Below, piece after piece: positions 35,449-45,361 of a stretch of DNA of 64,000 bases. Numbering within the stretch: position 1 is the stretch's first letter; every line of letters starts with the position of its first letter. The notes beneath the pieces are model-generated. The model saw only the letters and a list, made by a program, of their open reading frames with translations. It ran no database searches and was not told where the DNA came from. Made by a program: the position numbers and the translations under genes. Source of the DNA: Bacteroidaceae bacterium (GTDB lineage Bacteria > Bacteroidota > Bacteroidia > Bacteroidales > Bacteroidaceae). Location of the stretch: contig JAFYOS010000032.1 of NCBI GenBank assembly GCA_017560125.1, positions 1-64,000 of the forward strand. The letters run 5' to 3'.

Positions 35449-38400
35449 ATGCAAAAGAAAAAGTTTTTCTCGACACTCATTTCCGCGCTTTTTCTTGCAG
35501 GAACCTTGTGTGCACAAGGCCTTGTAGGATTTGCCTACGGAGATGTTGCCGCTCCTGCGGGCAACGAATGGGAATCGCCTCAGCAGCTCTCGCTGAACAA
35601 GGAGCAGCCCAAGGCATGGTTCTTTAATTTTGCAAGCATCGAGAGCGCACGCAAGGTGCTCCCCGACGCAAGCGAGTATTATCAGTCGCTCGACGGCACA
35701 TGGCGTTTCAACTGGGTACCCAACCCCGCAGAGCGTCCCGCCGACTTCTACAAGACCGATTTCGACGACACTAAGTGGGACAACGTAGAGGTACCCATGA
35801 ACTGGAACGTAGCCGGCATACAGAAAGACGGTAGCCAGAAGTATGGTACTCCCATCTATGTGAACCAGCCTGTAATCTTCAAGCACCAGGTGGCAGTGGG
35901 CGACTGGAAGCACGGCGTTATGCGCGAGCCCGCACCCCACCACACAACCTACAAGCACCGCAACGAGGTAGGTTCATACCGCCGCACATTCACCATTCCC
36001 AAGGAGTGGGAAGGCCGCGAAATCTACATCAATTTCGATGGTGTCGATTCGTTCTTCTACCTGTGGATTAACGGACAGTACGTAGGTTTCTCGAAGAACT
36101 CGCGCAACCTTGCAGCCTTCAACATCACAAAGTATCTTGCCAAGAAGGGCGAGAACCTTGTAGCAGTGGAGGTTTATCGCAACTCGGACGCATCGTTCCT
36201 CGAGGCACAGGATATGTTCCGCCTGCCCGGTATCTTCCGCACCGTGTCGCTCACAGCGACAGCACCCGTGCAGCTTCGCGACCTTCGCGTGCGCACCGAC
36301 CTCGACGCCAATTACTGCGACGGTACAGCCAACATCGAGATTGACGTGCGCAACCTCACAAAGAAGGATGCAAAGAACTACACAGTGGAGGCAACCCTCT
36401 ATGCCAACAAGCTTTTCAGCGACGAGAACGAACTTGTAAACGGTTCTAAGACAAGCGCAAGCGTAGCTACAACCTCTGCCGGCGCTACAAACACATCGAA
36501 AATGTCGATTGCAGTGAAGGCTCCCAACAAGTGGTCGGGCGAGGCGCCCTATCGCTATACCCTCGTTGTCCAGCTGAAGAACAAGAAGGGCAAAGTGGTG
36601 GAGACCGCATCTACACACTTCGGTTTCCGCGAGGTTGAAATCAAGGACACTCCCGCCGAGAAGGACGAGTTCGGCTTGGCAGGACGCTACTTCTATGTAA
36701 ACGGCCAGCCTGTGAAACTGAAGGGTGTTAACCGTCACGAAAGCAACGTGGAGCGCGGTCACGCCATCACACGCGAGCAGATGTACAACGAGGTTATGCT
36801 CATGCTCCGCGGTAACATCAACCACGTGCGCTGCTCACACTACCCCGACGCTCCCTTCTGGTACTATCTGTGCGACAAGTACGGTATCTATCTTGAGGAT
36901 GAGGCAAACATCGAGAGTCACGAGTATTACTACGATAAGGAATCTCTCTCTCATGTTCCCGAATTTGAGGCAGCACACGTTGCACGCGTAATGGAGATGG
37001 CACACGCAAATATCAACCGTCCCTCTATCGTCATCTGGTCGCTCGGTAACGAGGCCGGCCCCGGTGTGAACTTCGAGAAGGCTTACGCGAAATTGCACGA
37101 ATTCGATGCATCGCGTCCTGTTCAGTACGAGCGCAATAACAACATCGTGGATATGGGTTCCAACCAGTACCCCTCAATCGCATGGGTGCGCGGCGCCGTT
37201 AAGGGCGGTTACAACATAAAGTATCCCTTCCACATTTCGGAGTATGCCCACTCAATGGGTAACGCCGGCGGTAACCTTCAGGACTATTGGGACGCCATGG
37301 AGAGCACAAACTTCTTCTGTGGCGGTGCTATCTGGGACTGGGCCGACCAGGCATTCTACAACTACGACAAGAAAGGCAACAAGTACATGGGCTATGGCGG
37401 TGACTTCGGCGACCGTCCCAACGACCACCTCTTCTGCATGAACGGTGTGATGTTGCCCGACCACACTCCGAAGCCCGAGTACTACGAGGTGAAGAAGGTA
37501 TATCAGAATGTAGGCGTGAAGTTCGCCGACGAAGCAAAGAGCAAGATCGAGATCTTCAACAAACGCTACTTCTGCGACCTCAGCGACCTTGCTGTCAAGG
37601 TATCGCTTTGGGAGGATGGCAAGGAGGCATACAGCAAGATGCTTCCCGATGTAAAGGTTGCCCCCCGCAAAAAGGCAATCGTTGACCTTGGCATCGACTA
37701 CAAACGCGACGCTAACAAGGAGTACTTCGTAAAGGTTGAATTCCTGTTGAAGGAGAACACCGACTGGGCAAAGAAGAACTACGTACAGATGGCCGAGCAG
37801 CTGCTGCTTCAGAGCCCCGCTACGAAGCCTGCAATCGCAACAGTAGCCAACGTGGGCGGCGACCTCGCAATGGAGAGCAACAGCGACAAGCAGATAACCA
37901 CCGTTAAGGGTGCCGACAACGCATTCACCGTTGCATTCGACGACAAGAAGGGTGTGCTCTACAACGTGGTTTACGGTGGCAAGGAGATACTTCCCGCCGG
38001 AAATACAATGAAGCTTAGCCCCTTCCGTGCTCCCGTCGATAACGACAATTGGGCACGCAATGCATGGTATGCTAACGGTCTTTACAACCTTGTCGATAGC
38101 GTACTGTCGAAAAATACACAGACCATGGCAGATGGTACAGTTGTAATACAGTACATCGTACATACACAGGCACCCTTCGGCGGCAAGATTGTACGCAACG
38201 AGGACAATACGATGACAATCGTTGACAACAAGACTCCTCTTGGCGAGAATGGTTTCTTCTTCACTTCAAACAGAATCTGGACTATATATAAGGATGGTTC
38301 TGTTGAGCTCAAGAGCAGCATCCTCGGCAGCAACAGCGCTCTCAACCTTGCACGCATTGGATACGAAATACAGTTCCCCGAAGAGCTCAAGTACTACCAC

Positions 38401-39477
38401 TACTATGGTGCAGGCCCCCACAACAACTACAACGACCGTAAGGCAGGTGCCTTCATTGAGCAGTACGACAGCAAGGTAGCCGACCAGTTCGTTCACTTCC
38501 CCAAGCCCCAGGATATGGCCAACCGCGAGGATGTACGCTGGTGTGCACTCACCAACTACTCAGGTAACGGTGTCGTATTCGTTGCAACTGAGGGTATGGC
38601 TACATCTGCTCTCCAGTGGAATTCGGTACAGCTTGCCGAGGCTGGTCACCCCTATCAGCTTCCCAAGTCGAACAGCACATACCTCAACCTCGACAGAAAG
38701 GTTACCGGTCTTGGTGGTAACAGCTGCGGTCAGGGCGGTCCTCTTGAAGACGACTGCGTGAAGGCAGGCGACAATATGATGGGATTCATCATGCGTCCCG
38801 TAAAGGCAGCGAAATTCACCGAAGCAGCAAACGTATCTTCATCGGCAATTGCTCCTATCGTGGTTGTACGCGACCGCAGAGGCTACGTCTCTATGCGTTG
38901 CGAGGATGCCTCTGTTGAGATATACTACAAGGAGGGAACAGGTCGCAAGGCAAAGAGCAAGAAGTACAGCGAGCCTATCAAGATGGATCAGGGCGGCACT
39001 ATAACCGTATGGGACAAGAATCGTCCTGCTATGGCATCGGTATATAACTACAAACCCGTAACCATTCAGCCTATCGAAGTGATATACGCTTCGAGCCAGG
39101 AGATTGAAGCACCCGCAAGCTGTCTTGTAGATGGTGATGTGAACAGCACATGGCACACCATGTATTCGGTAACAGTTGCACAGTATCCCCACTGGGTTGA
39201 TTTTGATGCAGGTGAAGAGTGCACAGTGAAAGGATTCTCATATCTGCCTCGTCAGGATGGCGGCACCAACGGTATCGTCAAGGATTTTGAGATTTCTATC
39301 AGCTTGGATGGCAAAAACTGGAAGAGCATCAAGAAGGGTACATTTGCCCCCGGTACAGCCGTAAAGAACATACTCTTTGACGCTCCGGTGAAGATGCGCT
39401 ACATACGCTTCACAGCACTCAGCGCACAGAACGGCGCTGACTTCGCAGGCGGTGCAGAATTTGAGATTATCAAATAA
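35449..39477 (+). CDS. Secreted GH2 beta-galactosidase with C-terminal discoidin-like domain
   Basis: 1342 residues with a signal peptide ending LCAQ. The GH2 sugar-binding domain, Ig-like domain, TIM barrel and beta-galactosidase small-chain region follow in the usual order. Acid/base is Glu 535 in WSLGNEAGPG and nucleophile Glu 598 in HISEYAHSMGN, both intact. The added C-terminus holds a chitobiase-type beta domain (about 1130-1200) and an F5/8 type C-like domain (about 1210-1342, NSTWHT..HWVDFD and FEISISLDGKNW). It removes terminal beta-galactose from host or dietary glycans in the periplasm or at the surface. No SusC/SusD genes are adjacent. Confidence 0.93.
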   Translation: MQKKKFFSTLISALFLAGTLCAQGLVGFAYGDVAAPAGNEWESPQQLSLNKEQPKAWFFNFASIESARKVLPDASEYYQSLDGTWRFNWVPNPAERPADFYKTDFDDTKWDNVEVPMNWNVAGIQKDGSQKYGTPIYVNQPVIFKHQVAVGDWKHGVMREPAPHHTTYKHRNEVGSYRRTFTIPKEWEGREIYINFDGVDSFFYLWINGQYVGFSKNSRNLAAFNITKYLAKKGENLVAVEVYRNSDASFLEAQDMFRLPGIFRTVSLTATAPVQLRDLRVRTDLDANYCDGTANIEIDVRNLTKKDAKNYTVEATLYANKLFSDENELVNGSKTSASVATTSAGATNTSKMSIAVKAPNKWSGEAPYRYTLVVQLKNKKGKVVETASTHFGFREVEIKDTPAEKDEFGLAGRYFYVNGQPVKLKGVNRHESNVERGHAITREQMYNEVMLMLRGNINHVRCSHYPDAPFWYYLCDKYGIYLEDEANIESHEYYYDKESLSHVPEFEAAHVARVMEMAHANINRPSIVIWSLGNEAGPGVNFEKAYAKLHEFDASRPVQYERNNNIVDMGSNQYPSIAWVRGAVKGGYNIKYPFHISEYAHSMGNAGGNLQDYWDAMESTNFFCGGAIWDWADQAFYNYDKKGNKYMGYGGDFGDRPNDHLFCMNGVMLPDHTPKPEYYEVKKVYQNVGVKFADEAKSKIEIFNKRYFCDLSDLAVKVSLWEDGKEAYSKMLPDVKVAPRKKAIVDLGIDYKRDANKEYFVKVEFLLKENTDWAKKNYVQMAEQLLLQSPATKPAIATVANVGGDLAMESNSDKQITTVKGADNAFTVAFDDKKGVLYNVVYGGKEILPAGNTMKLSPFRAPVDNDNWARNAWYANGLYNLVDSVLSKNTQTMADGTVVIQYIVHTQAPFGGKIVRNEDNTMTIVDNKTPLGENGFFFTSNRIWTIYKDGSVELKSSILGSNSALNLARIGYEIQFPEELKYYHYYGAGPHNNYNDRKAGAFIEQYDSKVADQFVHFPKPQDMANREDVRWCALTNYSGNGVVFVATEGMATSALQWNSVQLAEAGHPYQLPKSNSTYLNLDRKVTGLGGNSCGQGGPLEDDCVKAGDNMMGFIMRPVKAAKFTEAANVSSSAIAPIVVVRDRRGYVSMRCEDASVEIYYKEGTGRKAKSKKYSEPIKMDQGGTITVWDKNRPAMASVYNYKPVTIQPIEVIYASSQEIEAPASCLVDGDVNSTWHTMYSVTVAQYPHWVDFDAGEECTVKGFSYLPRQDGGTNGIVKDFEISISLDGKNWKSIKKGTFAPGTAVKNILFDAPVKMRYIRFTALSAQNGADFAGGAEFEIIK

Positions 39478-39492
39478 GAAACCATAATACCA

Positions 39493-39530
39493 CAAAAAAT
39501 GGCGACCACCAAAATGGTCGCCATTTTTTG
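39493..39530 (+). terminator. Terminator after the beta-galactosidase gene
   Basis: AAAAAATGGCGACCA pairs with TGGTCGCCATTTTTT. A strong intrinsic terminator. Confidence 0.92.
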
Positions 39531-39578
39531 TATATGCCATCGCCAACGTCACTACCCGACCGCCACACGTTTAGTTAA

Positions 39579-39687
39579 TATCTAATAATCGTAGCGCGAA
39601 TATCTAACAATAAATGTTAAATATCGCTCGCAGACACCATTTTTATTATCTAATATTTTAGATATCTAAATTATTAAATTTACTTTG
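39579..39687 (+). promoter_or_regulatory. Promoter and repeated ATCTAA operator sites of the blaI-like gene
   Basis: TATCTAA-type boxes occur at 39579 and 39601. Two overlapping perfect palindromes follow: ATCTAATATTTTAGAT (39648-39663) and TTTAGATATCTAAA (39657-39670). The -7-like TTACTTTG is at 39680-39687, so the palindromes cover the -33 position. Dyad sites over the promoter are what an autorepressing BlaI/MecI-type dimer would need. Confidence 0.55.
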
Positions 39688-39734
39688 TCACAGTTCAAGA
39701 TTATTTCCAACCACATAGAATAGGCAGAAGAAAT

Positions 39735-40106
39735 ATGAAAAAATTTCAAACGCTCACAAAAGCAGAGATACAGGTGATGAACATACTATGGGATTTGCCT
39801 TCAGGTGGCTGCATACACGACATCATAGAACGCTACGACGAGCCAAAGCCCGCCTACAGCACCGTCGCCACATTCGTCAAGATACTCTACAACAAAGGAA
39901 TAGTCGATTACCGCAAGCTAAGCGGAAAGACATTCACATACTTCCCCAAGATTACGCGAGCCGAATACACGCGCATGGTGATGAAGGATGTACAGGACTC
40001 ATTCTTCGGCGGTTCGGGCACATCGATGATAAAATTTTTTGTCGATAAGGAACAGCTCACACGCGAGGAGATAGACGAACTGATAGCACTCATAAACAGC
40101 AAATAA
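39735..40106 (+). CDS. BlaI/MecI/CopY-family transcriptional repressor
   Basis: 123 residues, normal for BlaI/MecI. The winged-helix N-terminal domain is recognisable: LTKAEIQVMNILWDLPSGGCIHDII, then PKPAYSTVATFVKILYNKGIVDYRK, and a C-terminal dimerisation helix. These repressors bind dyad operators and are inactivated by proteolysis triggered by a membrane BlaR1-type sensor, here the next gene (6 bases downstream). A beta-lactamase target is not present in the window, so the regulon is probably different. Confidence 0.9.
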   Translation: MKKFQTLTKAEIQVMNILWDLPSGGCIHDIIERYDEPKPAYSTVATFVKILYNKGIVDYRKLSGKTFTYFPKITRAEYTRMVMKDVQDSFFGGSGTSMIKFFVDKEQLTREEIDELIALINSK

Positions 40107-40112
40107 GCAACC

Positions 40113-41789
40113 ATGGAAACCACACTCACCACCATCGCCGCATATGCACTGAAGATGGCGATAGCCCTCTCGCTACTATACATCCCCTACATATTTCTGC
40201 TCAAGGGGGAAACCCACTTCCGCACGGCACGCTACACCCTGCTTGCAGCCTTGGTGCTTTCGATGGTCATCCCCTTCATCGAGGTTCCCGCACTATACAT
40301 AGAAGTGCCCTACTCAATCTATCCGCAGATAGAAACTGCCGTCGCCACACTGGACGCACCCACCACCGAAGCAGCCACGATAGAGAACGCCCCCGCAGCC
40401 ACACAAGGAATAAGCCTGCAAGCACTGCTCTACTACGCGCTTGTGATCCCTTATATTATAGTGGCCATCGCAATAGCCCTGTTTAGAATGGTGCAGATAG
40501 CACAAATAAAATCGAACATCGCCAAGGGCACCCTATGGATAGAAGAAAACGATAAATACACCATACATTGCCACGCAGCACGCACGGCCCCATACAGCTG
40601 GATGCGCCACATAGTGATATCGCAGGAGGACTACGAGCGCTATGGCACCGACATCATACTGCACGAAGAGGGGCACATAGTGAACCACCACTCGTGGGAT
40701 ATGCTGCTGCTCACAATTGTAGAGGCCATACAGTGGTTCAACCCCTTTGTACACATGCTCGCTAACGACCTGAAGGACACACACGAATACGAAGCCGACG
40801 CATACGTTCTACAACGCAGAGAGGACACGAAGGCCTACCAGATGCTGATAGTAAAAAAAGCCGTTGACCACGCTTCCTACACATTGGCCAACAGCTTTAA
40901 TCATAGTAACCTTAAAAAACGTATCACCATGATGTTAAAGAAAAAATCCAATCCATGGAGAAGCGCAACAGCGTTGTACCTTCTCCCGGCAACAGCAATT
41001 GCGTTGAGCCTGTTTGCATCGCCCCAAAAGGCCACAGGAACAGAAAGCACTCAACCGGCGACCGTTGCCATCGACAAAATTAGTAAAAATGTCGAAATTA
41101 ACGACACAATTCAAGAGCCAATTTATCAAGTAGTGGAAAAAGCGCCCGAATTCCCCGGCGGAATGACAGCATTGATGAAACACCTCCGCGACAGCATCAA
41201 GTACCCCGACGAGGCACGCAAGCAGAACAAACAGGGCAGAAGCTTCGTAAGTTTTGTAGTGGAAACCGACGGTAGCATCAGCAACATTACCATCGTTAAA
41301 AGCGCCGGTGACGAAGCGCTCGACAAGGAATCGATGCGCGTTGTTTCCACCATGCCCAAATGGAAACCCGGCACACAAGGTGGCGAGGCTGTAAGGGTGC
41401 AGTTCACCCTGCCTATAAGCTATTTTCTCAACACCACAACGGAAAACCCCGCACAAGCCCCTGAAGGTGAAAACAAGGGCCTCATATACAATGTGGTCGA
41501 AAACATGCCCGAATATCCCGGCGGCATCGAAGCGGTAATGAAATACCTGGGAAAAGAGAACAAGGACCTCGCAACCACCGGTATAAAAGAAAGTAGGGCT
41601 ATCGTAACAATGGTAATCGAACCCGATGGAAGCGTTAACCTAGTATCAGTCAATGCAAAAAACAAAAAAAACATCGATAAAGATGCTATACGCAAATTAT
41701 ACGGCATGCCCAAGTGGAAGCCCGGCACACAGGGCGGCAAAGCAGTGAGAACAAAAATCACATTGCCCATTGATTTCAGCATAGAATAG
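40113..41789 (+). CDS. BlaR1-like M56 membrane protease with two TonB_C-like domains
   Basis: 558 residues. Three or four membrane segments in the first 130 residues precede an M56 peptidase domain with zinc motif HEEGH (184-188) and downstream HEYEAD. A further membrane segment lies at about 290-310. Then come two tandem domains (about 335-445 and 455-558), each with EFPGG or EYPGG, a GxV..F/MVIE..DGS strand and MPKWKPGTQGG. They match the TonB C-terminal periplasmic fold. Bacteroidota often fuse these to BlaR1-type proteases instead of a penicillin-binding sensor. Sensing something at the outer membrane or TonB system is my inference. Confidence 0.88.
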   Translation: METTLTTIAAYALKMAIALSLLYIPYIFLLKGETHFRTARYTLLAALVLSMVIPFIEVPALYIEVPYSIYPQIETAVATLDAPTTEAATIENAPAATQGISLQALLYYALVIPYIIVAIAIALFRMVQIAQIKSNIAKGTLWIEENDKYTIHCHAARTAPYSWMRHIVISQEDYERYGTDIILHEEGHIVNHHSWDMLLLTIVEAIQWFNPFVHMLANDLKDTHEYEADAYVLQRREDTKAYQMLIVKKAVDHASYTLANSFNHSNLKKRITMMLKKKSNPWRSATALYLLPATAIALSLFASPQKATGTESTQPATVAIDKISKNVEINDTIQEPIYQVVEKAPEFPGGMTALMKHLRDSIKYPDEARKQNKQGRSFVSFVVETDGSISNITIVKSAGDEALDKESMRVVSTMPKWKPGTQGGEAVRVQFTLPISYFLNTTTENPAQAPEGENKGLIYNVVENMPEYPGGIEAVMKYLGKENKDLATTGIKESRAIVTMVIEPDGSVNLVSVNAKNKKNIDKDAIRKLYGMPKWKPGTQGGKAVRTKITLPIDFSIE

Positions 41790-41825
41790 CGGCAGCAAAG
41801 TATCATAAGAGATAGATAACATCGG

Positions 41826-41864
41826 ACATCCCCACCCTTTTCACTGCGTGGGGATGTCTTTTTT
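41826..41864 (+). terminator. Terminator after the blaI/blaR1-like pair
   Basis: ACATCCCCAC pairs with GTGGGGATGT, followed by CTTTTTT. The rest of the gap to 42066 is A/T-rich and holds the next promoter. Confidence 0.88.
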
Positions 41865-41993
41865 ATCAATAAAAGCGAACATCACCCCACACAACATCGC
41901 CACACGCAAACACCACGCAATCCACGAAAAGCATGTATAAATATACGCAATTAACGCTTTTATACATTATATAAAAAACATAATATAATTTAT

Positions 41994-42024
41994 TTTGAAA
42001 TTTGATATTTAAGACATACATTTG
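41994..42024 (+). promoter_or_regulatory. Promoter of the first C10 protease gene
   Basis: TTTG (41994-41997), 19 bases, TACATTTG (42017-42024): a perfect consensus match. Leader about 38 bases. Confidence 0.75.
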
Positions 42025-42066
42025 CAAATAGAAACACTGTGGATATACTAAACCAATCAATATTCT

Positions 42067-45000
42067 ATGAAAAAATTTTTACTTTCAATCTTGTTGTCAG
42101 CAGCGGTATTGGCACCGGCTGTTGCTCAGCAACGAACCGAAGCGGATGCAGCAGCCATAGCTAATGCATTCATGCAGAACAACGGTTATGAATTCACCAT
42201 AACCAAGACTGCAAAAACAACCAAAGTACGTGCCGAAAAGGCCGGAGAAATCACTCCCTACTACATCTTCAACGACACCCAGAAGGGCGGTTATGTAATC
42301 GTTGGTGGTCAGGAGGGTATGAGCGACATTCTCGCATACTCTTACGACGAGTGCTTCGACACCGAGGACACTCCTCCCGCAGCAGCAGCATGGCTTGCAC
42401 ACTATGCCGAAGCAGCAAAGAAGGCAGCCGACTATCCCGAGGAGGCTAAAGCCGAGAAGAGAGAGGCTGCAAAAGCATTCCTCAACAGCAATTTCGCACT
42501 CCGCAAGAGCGTTCAGCCCCTGCTCGGCGAAATCAAGTTCAACCAGGGTACCCCCTACAACAACAAGTGTCCGACCCTCAAGGTATTGGAAGGCGGCAAG
42601 GTTAAGACCGGTAAAGCCGTTGTAGGTTGTTCTGCAACAGCGTTCGGTATGATCCTCCGTTACTGGAAATACCCCGAGCACTCAACAGGTGAAAAGACTT
42701 ACACCTTCAACTACGACTACTCGGAGGACGTTTCAAAGCAGATGACACTCTCTGTAAACTTCGACTCGGTTGGTGACTACGACTGGGACAACATGCTTCC
42801 CACATACCGCAGCGGTATCTCTTACACAACAGTAGAGGCCGAGGCTGTATCTAAGTTGCTCTACCACTGTGGTGTAGCTCTTGGTGCAGGTTATGGTCTT
42901 GGTGGTACAGGTGCTGTAACCGACGGTGCAAAGTATGCTACATACTTCGGATATGACAAGAACATCACAACCATCGTAAGCAACAACTACCTCGACAAGC
43001 CCGAGGTACTCCGTGCAATGTTCGCCGAGGAGCTCAGCCAGGGCCGCCCCATGCTTTGTAAAGGTAGTAACGACCCCGACAAGTACAACGGTCACGCATA
43101 CGTAATGGACGGTTTCGACATGAACGGTTTGTTCCACTTCAACCTCGGTTGGGATGGTAGCTCAAACGGTTTCTTCGAGGTTGCTCCCGTGCCCACAAGT
43201 GCATACGGTCACCAGATGACATCGTACATCAACATCCACCCCGAAGGTCGTCTTACACCCCAGGAGCCTGTACGCCGTGTTATCGTAGAGGCAAGCCTTG
43301 GTGCACACAACGAGCAGACTACAAACATCATCAGCACATTGAAATCGCTCGACACCACCAACAAGTATGGCGAGAGCATGATTTGCATCGTAACAGCCGA
43401 CACTGAAGAGGATGGCGACAAGCACCTCGTAGGTCTCAACCAGATCCCCGGTGTGCTCCTCGACCGTTGCGACACTGTAACAGGCCGCATCTCTACATCA
43501 TCGGTTACAACAGCTTACAAGGTACGCTTCAACACACCCTCGCCCACTCAGCTTGACATCGACGCTATGTTCACATCGGACAGCACAATGGCTGTAACAG
43601 TGTTCACCGAGTTCTACAAGGCAAGCACAGGCAAGGACTACAGATTTGCATTTGCATACACCGAGGACAACGTAAAAATAGACGGTACATCATACAATAG
43701 CATCGCAAGAGGCATGTATCCCGGCAAAGAGGGTTACGCAAATGTATTGCCCGAAACCATCGAGTATGACAAGCAGTACATCTACGAGAAGGAGATTCCC
43801 ATCCCCGCAACCATCAACGAGACAAACAACGCATCACTCATCGTTATGCTCATCGACGGCGAGACAGGCGTTATTGCCAATGCCAACGTTATCGAGCTCA
43901 AGCAGATTAACACATGGCGTGCCAACCAGAAGCCCGCGTTCTACAACGAAGGCAAGTTGCTTACAGGTGAATCGGTAATCAATACATACGATTTCGACGA
44001 GGAGAAGAGCCGCATGGCTGTTCCCGTAAGAATCAGCAACCCCTTGTACGAAAAAATGCCCGTTGAGATCTCTGTAGAGGATATCGACATCGCCGACAAC
44101 GCTTACACACAGCTTGGCGAGGAGAAGGACGTAATCACTCTCATACACAATGCTGCAGCAAACAGCGTTGACAGCACATTGATGCTCTACTTGAACATCA
44201 CCGACAAATTCCAGAGCTCTGAATCATCAACCAAACTGGTGATGAAGTACAATGGTAATGTAATTGCAGAGCAGACTGTTAATTTCGGCTTCATCAAGTC
44301 GGTTGACGGTATCAACCCCTACACCGTTCGCATCAAGGGTACACTTGCAAACATTGTTCCCACTGAGGCAGCCGATACTATGTCTATAATCACACTCGGT
44401 GGTCGTCTTTGCGGTCTCGACCTCTCGTTCATCCGCGAGAACTTGAAGGTGAACGTACTCGACATGAGAAAGACCGAGATTGTAGCAGGCCCCGGAACAT
44501 ACTACGGCGACTACACAACCGAAGACAACCTCGTAGGTGTCAGAATGTTCTACGGTGTAGAAATCAACAAGATTTACCTCCCCGAGGGCATTACAAAAAT
44601 CGACAACTATGCATTCTACCAGAACGAGAAGCTCTCTCACATCCTTTTGGGCCAGGAGGTAAGCTACATCGGTAGCTACGCATTCAGCGGCTGTACAGCA
44701 CTCGAAAGAGTAACTATCCCCGCAAGCGTGAAGGAGCTCGGACGTAACGCATTCAAGGGTTGTCCCATCGTATGCGTAATCTGCGAAGGCGAAACACCCG
44801 CTAAGCTCGGTTCTAAGGTATTCGACGGCGCCGACCTTGCAAGCGCTACACTCGTAGTACCCAACGAGGCTGCTATCGAGGCTTACAAAGCAGAGAAGCA
44901 GTGGAAGGACTTCGGTAACATCATCACATACGATCAGTACCTCACAGCCATCGCTCCCGTAACAGAGGAGACACAGGTAACTGTTAAGGGCGGCAAGATT

Positions 45001-45141
45001 ATCGTTTCTGATGACGCCGATGTAACTATCTACACATTCACAGGCAAGCAGGTAGCTGCCGGTAAAGCAGGCGAATATGCGCTGCCCGCAGGCAACTACA
45101 TCGTTAAGGTAGGTAACAAAGCCGTTAAGGTAAGATTGTAA
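42067..45141 (+). CDS. Secreted C10 (streptopain-type) cysteine protease with LRR and sorting-like tail, copy 1
   Basis: 1024 residues. Signal peptide MKKFLLSILL...AVAQ, then a Spi-like prodomain (about 22-150), which in this family keeps the zymogen inactive. The peptidase C10 domain (about 155-395) has Cys 188 in VVGCSATA, His 343 in GHAYVMDG and Trp 362 in NLGWDGSS. A long beta-rich middle region is followed by BspA-type LRR_5 repeats (about 835-910: AFYQNEKL, AFSGCTAL, AFKGC). The C-terminal 75 residues (VTIYTFTGKQVAAG..LPAGNYIVKVGNKAVKVRL) resemble a type IX secretion sorting domain. Relatives include Prevotella interpain. The likely role is extracellular proteolysis of host or dietary protein. 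Confidence 0.9.
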   Translation: MKKFLLSILLSAAVLAPAVAQQRTEADAAAIANAFMQNNGYEFTITKTAKTTKVRAEKAGEITPYYIFNDTQKGGYVIVGGQEGMSDILAYSYDECFDTEDTPPAAAAWLAHYAEAAKKAADYPEEAKAEKREAAKAFLNSNFALRKSVQPLLGEIKFNQGTPYNNKCPTLKVLEGGKVKTGKAVVGCSATAFGMILRYWKYPEHSTGEKTYTFNYDYSEDVSKQMTLSVNFDSVGDYDWDNMLPTYRSGISYTTVEAEAVSKLLYHCGVALGAGYGLGGTGAVTDGAKYATYFGYDKNITTIVSNNYLDKPEVLRAMFAEELSQGRPMLCKGSNDPDKYNGHAYVMDGFDMNGLFHFNLGWDGSSNGFFEVAPVPTSAYGHQMTSYINIHPEGRLTPQEPVRRVIVEASLGAHNEQTTNIISTLKSLDTTNKYGESMICIVTADTEEDGDKHLVGLNQIPGVLLDRCDTVTGRISTSSVTTAYKVRFNTPSPTQLDIDAMFTSDSTMAVTVFTEFYKASTGKDYRFAFAYTEDNVKIDGTSYNSIARGMYPGKEGYANVLPETIEYDKQYIYEKEIPIPATINETNNASLIVMLIDGETGVIANANVIELKQINTWRANQKPAFYNEGKLLTGESVINTYDFDEEKSRMAVPVRISNPLYEKMPVEISVEDIDIADNAYTQLGEEKDVITLIHNAAANSVDSTLMLYLNITDKFQSSESSTKLVMKYNGNVIAEQTVNFGFIKSVDGINPYTVRIKGTLANIVPTEAADTMSIITLGGRLCGLDLSFIRENLKVNVLDMRKTEIVAGPGTYYGDYTTEDNLVGVRMFYGVEINKIYLPEGITKIDNYAFYQNEKLSHILLGQEVSYIGSYAFSGCTALERVTIPASVKELGRNAFKGCPIVCVICEGETPAKLGSKVFDGADLASATLVVPNEAAIEAYKAEKQWKDFGNIITYDQYLTAIAPVTEETQVTVKGGKIIVSDDADVTIYTFTGKQVAAGKAGEYALPAGNYIVKVGNKAVKVRL

Positions 45142-45161
45142 TCATCTATACGATTATATAA

Positions 45162-45202
45162 AAATAAAACGGTGCATGAATTCATGCACCGTTTTATTTT
45201 TA
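45162..45202. terminator. Terminator after the first C10 protease gene
   Basis: AAAACGGTGCATGAA pairs perfectly with TTCATGCACCGTTTT, with A and T runs on either side. It could act in both directions. Confidence 0.9.
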
Positions 45203-45221
45203 TAATAAGGAAGAAGCGATA

Positions 45222-45253
45222 AAAAAGAGCCTCTCTCCCTTCAAAAGAAGAGG
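45222..45253 (-). terminator. Possible terminator of the 1267-residue gene
   Basis: Minus strand CCTCTTCT and AGAGAGG arms with mismatches, then TCTTTTTT. An imperfect stem about 110 bases after the stop. Confidence 0.35.
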
Positions 45254-45361
45254 TTTCGGTAATCAAGCGAAAAGCATCCATCTTCAAAAGGAAATACTCC
45301 TATTTCACCTACACAGAATAACTACAATTCTCTGCTGGCGGGTTCTGTTCGGTTAACCGAT

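Noticed and set aside
41866..42060. A 64-codon minus-strand frame in the gap before the first C10 protease
   Set aside because: Low-complexity hydrophobic translation that overlaps the plus-strand promoter; no supporting signal.
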